Below the pieces are notes generated by a model. The model saw only the letters and a program-made list of their open reading frames with translations. It did no database searches and was not told where the DNA came from. 64,000 bases of DNA from Tragulus kanchil. Its lineage: Eukaryota; Chordata; Mammalia; Artiodactyla; Tragulidae. Positions 23,251 through 34,545 of the stretch are shown here, in pieces. Position 1 is the stretch's first letter. Each line of letters opens with the position of its first letter. The position numbers and the translations under genes were made by a program. The stretch is from assembly GCA_022376925.1 (NCBI GenBank), contig JAIOJX010000028.1:71327001-71391000 (forward strand). Direction: 5' to 3'.

Positions 23251-25045
23251 TAATTATGGTGACTTTGTGCTGTAAAGGGGGGAAAATTAAGTATTTAACA
23301 CCACATTCCTATGCTTGATAAGTTAATTGTGAGCTAACTAGTACATGTAAAAGTTCACAGATCTTATTAAGGAATGAATTATTTTACCTATGACTATGTA
23401 TAGGGTCTCAACTCTTGCTTTAAGGGCCATCATATAATTGATTAGTCTTCAACTATATCTTAAAATATGTATTTGATTTAAAATATGTTTTCCTCTCTGA
23501 CAGATTTGTCTAAATCACCCAGGCCTACCACAAATAAGGGTTTTTATTATATTCTATGACTGAATTCTTTGACTTTGCTTAAAGAATGCACTAGGAATCT
23601 CAGATCTTTAACTGAGCCAGTCATATTTAGTGTCATTGAAATAAGTGTGATAACAGCTTGATCACACAAAGCTTGACATGAAGAAAACACCTGCTTGGTG
23701 TTAATAAGATCGATGAATTTCAGACAACAGAAGACCAAAGAAAATTGCCACTCTTCCTGTCTTGATAAAATTTCAACAGAGTTTGCTATTCATTTTTCTA
23801 TATGCAAAAGTTTATTTGAATTACTATGAAATATTAACATAAAATCACTTGTAATCTGAGCTTATGGCAGGTGAGAGGTTTTAAAATATTGTTGAATCTT
23901 TATAGGTACTAGCAAGTTTATTAAGGCAAAATAAAGAAGAAGGAAAATATTTATTTGTTCTACATATTCATTAAAACAAACCAGAGTGAACTGAGCAGAA
24001 GTTTCAAGTATTTTAGTAGGCTTGGATATATCAGACATTAATTTAAATATATATATATTATACCTTTACTCTTAAGGTTCATAGCCTCAATAGAAAAATG
24101 TTGAAAATCACTATCAATTACCATTTTTTATATACAAGAGAAAAAATCTTTTAAAAATTATAAATATTATTCCAAATTTATAAAGTTACAAATCACAAAT
24201 TTGTAAAAACCCAGTATCACATGCACTGAACATAGGGACCACATTCTAGTCAATGTTTTTTGTTTACTTATTTATTAGTTTATCATGTGTATAAAAAATT
24301 CTTTCTAGATTGCTTTCTCTTTCTAATGAATGTGTTTACAAAGAACTTAGGAAGCAAAGTTTTTGACTTTTCTCTTCTAGTTTTCCATTTTTCACTTAGA
24401 AAAAAAATTGAAACTACCAAAAAGTTAGTTAATATTCACGTATAGTCAACATTCAGTTGAATGTAATGAATTGGTCCAAAGAAAATATGGATAATTGAAA
24501 TCTGTGATGCTGCAAAAATTTAATTTTACCTCTGTGTTTAAACTTACATAGCATCAAGTGACTGGCCAGAACTGCTAGCTAATAAACCAACTTGAAGATA
24601 TTTTAATTTTTCATTCTTTTCACCTTTCCAAAGATTTATATAACTTAAAGCATATGAAGAGTACTTTAGAGTTTATAGGCACTTTTACATATATTACTAC
24701 TTTTGATCTTTCCAATAACCTTATGGGGAAGGGACATTATAGCATTACACAGGGTTTTATTATATTTACTTCATGGATGAATGAACCAGGGATTAAGCAT
24801 GATGCTCTTACATTAATGCAGGGGATTGATCATAGAAAAATGATCTGGAATGTCAGGCTTTATTGAATTTACTGCAGTCCACTGAGAAAGCCTCTGACCT
24901 TTGCCACAGTAACCCCTCTGGTCCGCCTTGTCCCCTTACTGTCCTATATCCATATTTACTGTTTCTGACCTTTGAATCTTTGTCTTCATTTCTCTCACTC
25001 CATATACCCCTGTCTTAAATGTTGCCACTTTTCTTGAATATCCAA
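23251..25045. other. Unassigned AT-rich intron-like sequence
   Basis: No exon recognised. A (TA)n run lies near 24046-24060. The part 24650-24790 weakly resembles an ancient MIR/L2-like repeat. The open frame at 24260-24445 is low-complexity F/L-rich and not supported as a gene. Confidence 0.45.
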
Positions 25046-25290
25046 ATCCTACCCAGAAGTCAAGGTCTAGCAAAAGTTTCACTTTCTTGAAGAAGTCTTC
25101 CAGCTCCCATCATTCTTGCTTAAATAATATAGCATTTACAGGGTTGGTTGTTAGCTTCCCAAGTGTTTCATTGTTTGGTATTTCACCTAAATTCTTCTAA
25201 TAGACTATAAGTTGCAAAGAACAGAGAGTAATTCTGAAACCCACAGCACTCGAGTACTAGATACATTTGAATAAATCCATGAAAATATTT
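25046..25290 (+). mobile_element. L2 LINE 3' end fragment
   Basis: Resembles the L2 3' region: AGTCAAGGTCTAGC, GAAGAAGTCTTCCAGCTCCC, AGACTATAAGTTGC and the end TACATTTGAATAAATCC. Confidence 0.6.
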
Positions 25291-25813
25291 GTCTGTTTTT
25301 TAATCTATCCATTGGAGCCATTGCTGAACTATAGATAATCTTACTGGTAGTTGTATTCAAGCCATGTAATGAGTAATTTAGACATTCATTGAGTAATTAA
25401 TCTTTCATTGTAGTTGAGTTCAGTCTGGCCCTTTCAATATGTGCATATACCAGTTGACCCTAGCATTGATTTCTAATGGCAGTGAAGCCCAGACATATGG
25501 CTTGTGGAATCAAATCAACTGCATATGCCTGATGGATTCCCTGAAGAGAGCAGGCATTTGGCCCATATATCAGTATTGAAAACAAGAACAGGAAATGTTA
25601 TGCAGTGATTGCTTTTCTATAGAATTGCATTAGCATCACGCATTCTGCTGGTCATAATTTCTGAGCAGATCAGGGATATCTATCAGTGGTACTTCCTGTG
25701 GTACAGCATATGAAAATGCATTCCATTATTCATTATAAATGATGCTGATCAGGCATATGTCACTACAAATTTATTTTTTAAGGAAGATATCTCTGTGTAA
25801 AAATCGCGCACTT
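25291..25813. other. Unassigned intron-like sequence
   Basis: No feature recognised. Confidence 0.5.
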
Positions 25814-25825
25814 AAAAGAGTTACT

Positions 25826-26153
25826 GGGCTTCCCCTGGTGGACCAGTGGGTAAGGACACCGCCTTGCAGTTCAAAGGACGCCGGTTCGATCCCTGGCCTG
25901 GGAAGATCCCACGTGCCGCAGAGCGGCTGGACCGATGTGTCCAATCACCGAGCCAGAGCTCTGGAGCGCATGCGCCCAGAGCCAGCGCTCTGCGGCGACA
26001 GACGCCACCGCGATGGGAGGCCCACACGGGCCAAAGAACAAAGATGGATGAAACTGGAGAAATGAAAGACCAATAGAAGTGGCCCGCCCCGCTCCCCTCC
26101 CTCCCCAACCTGACCCCCGCCCAAAATAAATAAATAAATAAATCTTAAAAAAA
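25826..26153 (+). mobile_element. Young tRNA-Glu-derived T+ SINE just upstream of the EPHA6 exon
   Basis: Full-length, CpG-rich copy. A box TGGACCAGTGG near 25839-25849 and a perfect B box GGTTCGATCCC at 25883-25893. A C-rich block lies at 26083-26122, then (AAAT)n with AATAAA, TCTT and poly-A. The 12-bp target-site duplication AAAAGAGTTACT lies at 25814-25825 and 26154-26165. It sits in the intron, sense to the gene, 126 bp before the exon. Confidence 0.95.
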
Positions 26154-26277
26154 AAAAGAGTTACTATCTTAAAAATTTAAAGATGAGACTTCGTGACAAT
26201 TCAGGTTTTGTGGTGTTTTTTTTTTTTGGAATATAGGCATTCTGTTAAAACAAAGAACTACTTTTGTTCATATTTTC

Positions 26278-26279
26278 AG
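26278..26279 (+). promoter_or_regulatory. Splice acceptor of the EPHA6 exon
   Basis: AG preceded by a T-rich tract (roughly 26262-26277). It defines the 5' end of the exon; the reading frame is open upstream only to a chance ATG at 26264. Confidence 0.85.
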
Positions 26280-26465
26280 GTGAATTTGGAGAAGTCTGTA
26301 GTGGGCGTTTGAAAACACCAGGGAAAAGAGAGATCCCAGTTGCCATCAAAACTTTGAAAGGCGGCCACATGGATCGGCAAAGAAGAGATTTTTTAAGAGA
26401 AGCAAGTATCATGGGTCAGTTTGACCACCCAAATATCATTCGCTTAGAAGGTGTTGTCACAAAAA
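26280..26465 (+). CDS. EPHA6: EPHA6 exon: N-terminal lobe of the receptor tyrosine kinase domain
   Basis: One internal exon of an Eph-family receptor tyrosine kinase, a plasma-membrane receptor for ephrin-A ligands in cell-cell repulsion and axon guidance. The 186-bp exon is flanked by a consensus acceptor (pyrimidine-rich tract, AG at 26278-26279) and a donor GTAAGT at 26466-26471. It is phase 1 at both ends: the first two bases complete a Gly codon and the last base opens the next codon. The translation begins with the end of the glycine-rich loop (GEFGEV). It contains the VAIK motif, with the ATP-binding Lys at 26348-26350, and the helix-C Glu at 26399-26401, and it ends at VVTK. The stretches [18 protein letters not shown] and [14 protein letters not shown] match EPHA6 as I recall it; EPHA3 and EPHA5 have VGYTEKQ at the GGHMDRQ position. 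The exon is open and unbroken and lies outside every duplicated block. The preceding exon (juxtamembrane to IGAG) and the following exon (hinge) were not found here, so both flanking introns are long, as expected for this gene. Confidence 0.93.
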
Positions 26466-26471
26466 GTAAGT
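26466..26471 (+). promoter_or_regulatory. Splice donor of the EPHA6 exon
   Basis: A perfect GTAAGT follows the last exon base. Reading through it meets a stop within a few codons, which supports the splice site. Confidence 0.88.
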
Positions 26472-26880
26472 ACTGATTTTCATAGGTATATCTCAATTTA
26501 AAGAAAAAAGTTTAATAGCAGTATCACAGCCATTATAAGGATAACTTAGTTCAGATATCATCTTCAGGTATCACCCCTTGGAGTCTTGGTATTAGGCTAT
26601 GACATTATCAGAGTTTGCATTGGTCACCAAACAGCTTTGAAATGTTATACCTATAAGTCACTTGCTAATTTAACATGAAATAATAAATCAAGTTAAAGAG
26701 TCATATATTTTTCCTGATTTCCATAAGCAGTTCACTTATTCTCAAACTGCCTAAATTTCAATATCAATAGAATAAACAGTTAAAATATTTAGGGTCATTA
26801 AGGTAACATAGTTTTGTTAGGAAATAAATGTCATATACAAATATAGAATGCCTTATCTAATGTAAAACTTTCAAATAAAA
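26472..26880 (+). other. EPHA6 intron after the kinase exon
   Basis: AT-rich, no further exon or regulatory element recognised. Confidence 0.6.
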
Positions 26881-26892
26881 AGTTCTTTATAG

Positions 26893-27165
26893 GGGCTTTC
26901 CTGGTGGTCCAGTGTGTAGAGAGTCCACCTTGCAGTGCAGGGGTCACCGGTTTGATCCTTGGCCTGGGAAGATCCCACGTGCCACAGAGCAACTGAACCG
27001 GTGTGTCCAATTGCGAGCCAGCACTCTTGAGCACATGTGCCTGGTCCTAGTGCTCTGTAACGCAAGAGGCCACTGCAATGTGAGACTCACATGGGCCAGG
27101 GAATGGAGATGGCTGAAAATAAATGAAAGACCAATAAAAGAGGCCAAAATAAAAAAAAAAAAAAA
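26893..27165 (+). mobile_element. tRNA-Glu-derived SINE, older subgroup
   Basis: GGGGCTTTCCTGGTGGTCC head with A box TGGTCCAGTGT. CpG-poor body, ending ACCAATAAAAGAGGCCAAAA plus an A15 tail, without the C-rich block. Imperfect flanking repeat (AAAAGTTCTTTA near 26878 and AAAAGTTATTTT near 27163). Confidence 0.88.
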
Positions 27166-27754
27166 GTTATTTTTAGAACCCATCTACATAAATGCTATTA
27201 TTTACTGTATTATTTTAATGTATACAAAATCAAGAAAAGTATTACTGTTTCTGAAATAAACGTCCTGTTTTTACAGAAATAGTGGGATCAAAACCGTTTC
27301 TTTAGGAAAAAAAGTTTCTTAAAAATCCCAAATTAATCATATACTCCAAGAAAGAGATTGCAATATATTCACTTTTCTTTATATAATGATAAGACATAAA
27401 GCTTAATATTTCTCCTTATTTTATTCACTAATGAGTTATAACATATAAAACTCACTACAGAATGGCATTAAAAAACTCATAAAACTAAATCTTTGAGAGG
27501 CATTTTTCTATCATAAAGCTGAATGTTTTAAAACCATTTACATGAAATTGAAATTATATGTTATATTTGGAAGAAGAAAAGTATAAAACCTTACTAAAAA
27601 CATTTAATTGACTCTGAACCTGAAGCTCCAAAGTCCTCACAGGCATTGGCTAACATACTACACAAGGAGAGCAGATTACTGATAGCCTTGGTAGCTTCGA
27701 GAACACTGAAAAGTGCTTTTGATTTCAACTGTTGCTGTGGGCTATTACCTTAGT
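27166..27754. other. Unassigned intron-like sequence
   Basis: No exon recognised; from 27368 this is copy 1 of duplication 9. Confidence 0.5.
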
Positions 27755-28255
27755 GGCCTAGGTAGAACCTTCCAGTAATCATTCCCTTGTATTGTTCTCT
27801 CTCAAATTGATTCTGGGCTTGTCCATGTGACTAGCCTTGGCCCATTGTACATTAACAATGCAAGTGGAAACATCTTACATGTTGGTAGAGTGGAGCTCAT
27901 CCTTTGGGGACACTCTGCCTGTCATGTAATTCAGTCTCCAGTGCTAAGCAAAGCCAGTCCATATAGAGGGGTGACACGAAACACTGTAGAAAGGAGAACT
28001 GAGGCATTCTAGTCACAGCAGCTCTACAAGAGCGCCCAGCAGATAGTCAGCACTGAGTGCTAGCTTTGTGAAGAACCATCTCAGACGTTACAGTCCCTAC
28101 TACCACACCAGATGCCTACAGCTGCAGTTGATATTTTGTGGAGCAAAGGAACCTCCCAGTTCAGTCCAGTCAACCTATAAAATCATGAGAGATAATAAAA
28201 TAGTTGTTGTTTTAAGTTGCTCATTTTGGAAAGTTTATTAACAGCAGTATATACC
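27755..28255 (+). mobile_element. MLT1-like (ERVL-MaLR) LTR (second copy 28869-29369)
   Basis: The order TCCATGTGACTAGCCTTGGC ... AATCATGAGAGATAATAAAA ... GTTGTTGTTTTAAG, ending in a poly-A-signal region, matches old MaLR LTRs. The open frame at 27827-28012 is within the LTR and not a gene. Confidence 0.6.
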
Positions 28256-28269
28256 CAGACAGATGGACA

Positions 28270-28450
28270 CTGGTTAGAATTCCACCCCTGCCACTGAAGA
28301 CTTGTGCAGTTTTGAATAGATGATTTAATATCTCTATCATTTACTTCACCATCTGTAAAATGGGGCCATAATAGCTCCTACTCAGTAAGAATGCTGTGAG
28401 GATTAATTTTTAAATGTATTAAGCATTTAGCATTGCATGTGACTCCTAGT
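28270..28450 (+). mobile_element. MIR SINE (second copy 29384-29564)
   Basis: ATTCCACCCCTGCCACTGAA, then CACCATCTGTAAAATGGGGC, AATAGCTCCTACTCAG and TGTGAGGATTAA follow the MIR consensus. Confidence 0.8.
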
Positions 28451-29587
28451 AAGCCACATTAAATCGTAGAAAATGAGTAATTTTCACTTTTCTTTATATA
28501 ATGATAAGACATAAAGCTTAATATTTCTCCTTATTTTATTCACTAATGAGTTATAACATATAAAACTCACTACAGAATGGCATTAAAAAACTCATAAAAC
28601 TAAATCTTTGAGAGGCATTTTTCTATCATAAAGCTGAATGTTTTAAAACCATTTACATGAAATTGAAATTATATGTTATATTTGGAAGAAGAAAAGTATA
28701 AAACCTTACTAAAACATTTAATTGACTCTGAACCTGAAGCTCCAAAGTCCTCACAGGCATTGGCTAACATACTACACAAGGAGAGCAGATTACTGATAGC
28801 CTTGGTAGCTTCGAGAACACTGAAAAGTGCTTTTGATTTCAACTGTTGCTGTGGGCTATTACCTTAGTGGCCTAGGTAGAACCTTCCAGTAATCATTCCC
28901 TTGTATTGTTCTCTCTCAAATTGATTCTGGGCTTGTCCATGTGACTAGCCTTGGCCCATTGTACATTAACAATGCAAGTGGAAACATCTTACATGTTGGT
29001 AGAGTGGAGCTCATCCTTTGGGGACACTCTGCCTGTCATGTAATTCAGTCTCCAGTGCTAAGCAAAGCCAGTCCATATAGAGGGGTGACACGAAACACTG
29101 TAGAAAGGAGAACTGAGGCATTCTAGTCACAGCAGCTCTACAAGAGCGCCCAGCAGATAGTCAGCACTGAGTGCTAGCTTTGTGAAGAACCATCTCAGAC
29201 GTTACAGTCCCTACTACCACACCAGATGCCTACAGCTGCAGTTGATATTTTGTGGAGCAAAGGAACCTCCCAGTTCAGTCCAGTCAACCTATAAAATCAT
29301 GAGAGATAATAAAATAGTTGTTGTTTTAAGTTGCTCATTTTGGAAAGTTTATTAACAGCAGTATATACCCAGACAGATGGACACTGGTTAGAATTCCACC
29401 CCTGCCACTGAAGACTTGTGCAGTTTTGAATAGATGATTTAATATCTCTATCATTTACTTCACCATCTGTAAAATGGGGCCATAATAGCTCCTACTCAGT
29501 AAGAATGCTGTGAGGATTAATTTTTAAATGTATTAAGCATTTAGCATTGCATGTGACTCCTAGTAAGCCACATTAAATCGTAGAAAA

Positions 29588-29717
29588 TCCCCTAGAGAAG
29601 GAAGTGGCAACCCGCTCCAGTATTCTTGCCTGGGAAATCCCATGAACAAAGGAGCCTGGCAGACTGCAGTCCACGGGGTCTCATGAGTGGGACGGGACTT
29701 AGCAACTAAACCACCAC
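29588..29717 (+). mobile_element. Bov-A SINE segment
   Basis: CCCCTAGAGAAGGAAGTGGC, TCCAGTATTCTTGCCTGGG and GGACTTAGCAACTAAACC are diagnostic of Bov-A; headless. Confidence 0.88.
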
Positions 29718-32700
29718 ATTGTTGGTAATATAGTTTACCATTTCATTCTCATGGAAACTCTTATGCATATCCATTGAAGCTTCATTATCCACTGAAGCTC
29801 AAACAGGTTAATTAACCCATATGAGGTCCTCTAAGCCAAAGCAAATGGTATGACTGATGTTCGGACTGAGGTCTCTTACAGATCTATGACATATTTTGTT
29901 TTGTTGCTTTTTATTTGTTGTATCACAGTGAATAAGTCAGACTCTTTGTCTTACCTGAATTAAATAGTATTATATAAATGAGTATCTGAATAAAATAATA
30001 CTTTTTCAAAAATAAGGACAATATTTAGGTAAGTGGAATGAATTACTTATTATTTTCTCAAATTTGGAAAGATCCAGATATACCACGATATCTAGCAAAA
30101 ATGCTAATCTAAAAGAGAGAGGAAACAAATTTTAATTATTTCTTTTATGTTTTCTGATTTCCTTATCATTAATTTAGCATGAACATTTCAAGGTATTCTT
30201 TCTGTTTTATATCTCTCTGTAGAAGGAAAAAGATAATTTTGAAGTTTGGTTATGGATCTTTGCAAAGCATCTAAAATAATTTAAGTACACTGTTAAAGTC
30301 CTCATGTGAAAATTTATGAGTATTTATATCTGAAAATAAGTGCCCACAGTAAATTCAAAGACCAGATATTTATTCTTTTTTTTGCCTATGATAAATCACA
30401 TTCTGTGAATTATTCATGTATTCTTATGTGTTTTATTATCTATCATTATAATATTATAGAGAATTTGGCCTTATGAAGTAGAAATTTTCATTCTAAATCA
30501 ACTGACTAGGTTTAAACAGATAATCTATGGCACTTGTCTACCAGTTTGAAATAATCAGTTTATTTCATAAAAATATTCAAATAACTAACACAGTGATTGC
30601 TTCATACAGCTAACAATCTTGCATAAAATTAAGACCAGTGACTTCTACATAGCCCGATTTGCATGATTCCTAAGTGAAGGTTCTTACACCATTTCAAGAA
30701 AAAGGAAAAAAAAGATTAAGAGAGAAAACAGAAGAAAAGAAAGACTAGTTGAGAAAACATAGATTCAATATGCTTTTGAGCAGCAGTAAGCATTGCATGT
30801 GTAAGCATGAGACCCACATCAAGGTGTGGTGGTGATGCTGAGGTGGGCAGTGGGATGTGGAAAGGAATAACGGCTACAGAGACAAGTGGGCGTGTGTATA
30901 CTGTTATCTTCTTCACTCAAATGCTATGGGACTTTTAGGAGAAAGGCAATAAATAAATGAATGCCTCAGTCCCATAAATACATGGTAATTGTTCCAAGAT
31001 TGCCCTTAAGTAGCTAAGAGATAGCTAGCAATTAATGCTCCCTAAAGACTACCAGTTGCGTAAAAGATAATATTGACAAAGATAAAGATGCAGTGTATGT
31101 TTCTATGGTCATGTTAGTAGAGCGTCCTGGGGTTCTGAGAAATAATGCACAGACTCTCAGTTGAAAGTAATACAAAATTACAGGTCAAAATCTTCATCAG
31201 ATCCTTTTATAAATTCTTAAAATGCATAGCTTTTATCTTATATTAGGTTTTATCACTGAGAGATACATATTATAAAGTTCTTGGAAAGACTTTTGCTCTT
31301 TCGTACTTGTGCATATTTATTTTATACTTCAAAGTTAAATGATTAAAAGCTGTACTACCTTAAAATAATTTAAGTACACTGTTAAAGTCCTCATGTGAAA
31401 ATTTATGAGTATTTATATCTGAAAATAAGTGCCCACAGTAAATTCAAAGACCAGATATTTATTCTTTTTTTGCCTATGATAAATCACATTCTGTGAATTA
31501 TTCATGTATTCTTATGTGTTTTATTATCTATCATTATAATATTATAGAGAATTTGGCCTTATGAAGTAGAAATTTTCATTCTAAATCAACTGACTAGGTT
31601 TAAACAGATAATCTATGGCACTTGTCTACCAGTTTGAAATAATCAGTTTATTTCATAAAAATATTCAAATAACTAACACAGTGATTGCTTCATACAGCTA
31701 ACAATCTTGCATAAAATTAAGACCAGTGACTTCTACATAGCCCGATTTGCATGATTCCTAAGTGAAGGTTCTTACACCATTTCAAGAAAAAGGAAAAAAA
31801 AGATTAAGAGAGAAAACAGAAGAAAAGAAAGACTAGTTGAGAAAACATAGATTCAATATGCTTTTGAGCAGCAGTAAGCATTGCATGTGTAAGCATGAGA
31901 CCCACATCAAGGTGTGGTGGTGATGCTGAGGTGGGCAGTGGGATGTGGAAAGGAATAACGGCTACAGAGACAAGTGGGCGTGTGTATACTGTTATCTTCT
32001 TCACTCAAATGCTATGGGACTTTTAGGAGAAAGGCAATAAATAAATGAATGCCTCAGTCCCATAAATACATGGTAATTGTTCCAAGATTGCCCTTAAGTA
32101 GCTAAGAGATAGCTAGCAATTAATGCTCCCTAAAGACTACCAGTTGCGTAAAAGATAATATTGACAAAGATAAAGATGCAGTGTATGTTTCTATGGTCAT
32201 GTTAGTAGAGCGTCCTGGGGTTCTGAGAAATAATGCACAGACTCTCAGTTGAAAGTAATACAAAATTACAGGTCAAAATCTTCATCAGATCCTTTTATAA
32301 ATTCTTAAAATGCATAGCTTTTATCTTATATTAGGTTTTATCACTGAGAGATACATATTATAAAGTTCTTGGAAAGACTTTTGCTCTTTCGTACTTGTGC
32401 ATATTTATTTTATACTTCAAAGTTAAATGATTAAAAGCTGTACTACCTTAAAAGTGTTGAACCTATCAGATAAGAGTTAAACCTATTTGATGCACATCAC
32501 AATTTCTTAACTTGTTAAGATGCAACTCATATAAAAAGAGTTTAATTCAGTTAAACCATAAACTTAGCACATACTTTTCCTCCAAGAAACAAATAGAGGC
32601 CACACTTAGAGAACAGACTTGTAGCTATTAGTACTGTGAATAGTAACGATTTATAATAGGTGATGTACACACAATTGTCATTAACTACATGCCCAAAGGA

Positions 32701-34085
32701 GAAAGTTCTACCCTTCTATGAAATGATAAGAATTGTGGTTAAATGATAAGGAAATACAGTGCAGTAACCACACTCCAGAAAACTGGGGTTTCTATTTGAA
32801 TTCATGGCAGTATGGAAGAACCAAAAGGAGAGAGATTGAAGTGCCTGACTGCCAATTTAGGTAACAACTAAATTATGATGTACTAACTATATCTCAATTA
32901 AATCATCAATCCAGTGAGGAATAATAGAAGTCAATCAGGATATCTAACAGATTCCCAAACATAAATACATTTCCTCAAAAGATGTTGCTTTGAACTCTGG
33001 AACAGCATTGAAGCTCTAACACAAAGCAATGGGCCTTCAGAAACCATCTTTAAACATTCCAGAAAATTATGGGTTCCTTCCAAATAGTTTTGACGGGTCC
33101 ACATGGACACCAAGTCAGAGAGTAGATTCAAACCAGTCAAATAGACAGTAAATACACACAAAAAAACTGCTTCGTTAGTCCCAGAATTGCATTTTACTTG
33201 TCAAGTAATACATTCTCCGAGATTTTGACTATTACTTTTGCCCCATATGATAACTGTGCCTCTCCACCTGTTGTATATTCTGCTACGAGACATACAGTCT
33301 TGTACAAGTCACTCAGTGCCTTAAGGCCTCAGTATTTTCCTCTCCACAAAAGATTCAAAAGTGTAGATTGGACTGTAAAACAAGAAAGGTCACATCTAGC
33401 CCTAAAATTTTTGAGTTTCATTCCTTTGCTAAAAGAGGACTCCTGAGGTGTTAGTGAGGAAAGTTTACAACAGTAATAACTTACCACCCCAGCTCCAAAT
33501 TTATTATAATAGCAGGTTGGTACTGATGATCAGGAAGAAACAAAAAGTGTCTTTAATAAAGCGTTTATCTTATAATGTGTAAGATAGAAAAGTTTGGGTA
33601 AAATTTTGCTAAAAGAAAAATCAAGGTTTAGATATCCAGAAGATATGTTGAAGGGAGTGAAGCATTCTGTGAAACTGATTATAAAGAGAGAAATTAGGCG
33701 TTTTTATGCAATTCAACTGCTCAGCTACCTTAGGTAGGTGAAGAGTTTTGTTTCATTTTGTTTTATTTTCCAAGAAACATTTACTGAGCATCACCAGGTT
33801 GTCAGACATTATTGCTAATTAAAGCCTAGAGACAGAGAAAAAAGGTCTTGGTACTCTGAGAAGCTCGTTTGTTGGCTCCAGTCCACTGGGAGCAGCAAAC
33901 AAGTAGGTCAGTATTTCCCAATACTGTGTGGCATGTGCTGTGCTGGATATAATTATTCACTAACTTATTCATTGTTTTACTGAGAGAATATTGTTAGGTG
34001 CTAACTCTTCTAGTCACTGGTGATAGAATAGTGAAAATGAACTTTAACCAGCTGGAGAAAACAAAAAGTAATCTAAATATGTCAA
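29718..34085. other. Unassigned AT-rich sequence, including duplication 10
   Basis: No exon, RNA gene or named repeat recognised over this stretch. The open frames at 30716-30916, 32931-33161 and 33198-33446 show no domain. Confidence 0.45.
30272..32453. repeat. Tandem near-identical duplication 10 (1.09 kb x2)
   Basis: 30272-31365 is repeated at 31361-32453 (offset 1088-1089). The copies share TAAAA at the join. One T differs in a run near 30380 versus 31468. Confidence 0.95.
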
Positions 34086-34545
34086 TATTTTTTATTGGAC
34101 TATAGTTGCTTTGAAATGTTGTGTTAGTTTTTGGTGTACAACAAAGTGAATCAACTGTCTGTATACATATATCCCCTCCCTCTTGGACCTCCCTCCCACC
34201 CATTGAGGTCAAAACAGAGCACAGAGCTGAGCTTCCTGTGCTTTTTATAGCAGGTTCCCACTGCCTAACCATTCCACAAAGAATATGTATATATGTCAGT
34301 CCTAATCTCCCAATTCATTCCACCCTCCCCTTCCCCATGTGGTCGGCATCCACAAGTCCATGCTGTACGTCTGCATCTCTCTTCCTGCCCTGGAAACAGG
34401 TTCATCTGTACCATTTTTCTAGATTCCATGCTTATGAGTTCATACACGATACTTGGTTTTCTCTTTCTGTCTTCACTCTGTATGACAGACTCTGGTTTCA
34501 TCCACATCACTACAAATAACTCCATTTCATGACTTTAGATACAGA
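34086..34545 (-). mobile_element. L1 LINE 3' end, antisense
   Basis: The + strand reads ATTGGACTATAGTTGCTTTG, then TTTTGGTGTACAACAAAGTG and GACTCTGGTTTCATCCAC, the complement of a typical artiodactyl L1 3' UTR. The open frame at 34121-34519 is a by-product of this non-coding region. Confidence 0.82.

Larger units (their letters stand above)
27368..29588. repeat. Tandem near-identical duplication 9 (about 1.11 kb x2)
   Basis: 27368-28474 is repeated at 28483-29588 (offset 1114-1115) with an 8-bp filler and one A-run difference (near 27598 versus 28712). It holds an MLT1-like LTR and a MIR. Confidence 0.95.

Noticed and set aside
25883..25893. tRNA gene (A and B boxes)
   Set aside because: The boxes belong to the SINE head; no cloverleaf with a proper acceptor stem and the body continues about 260 bp.
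27827..28012. Small gene repeated at 28941-29126
   Set aside because: Lies within an MLT1-like LTR; the second copy is from duplication 9.
26466..29700. Next EPHA6 exon (hinge, VMIVVEYMENGS region)
   Set aside because: I looked for it on the + strand through the rest of the window and found no matching coding sequence.
34121..34519. 132-residue open frame
   Set aside because: It lies wholly in an antisense L1 3' UTR and has no protein-like signature.
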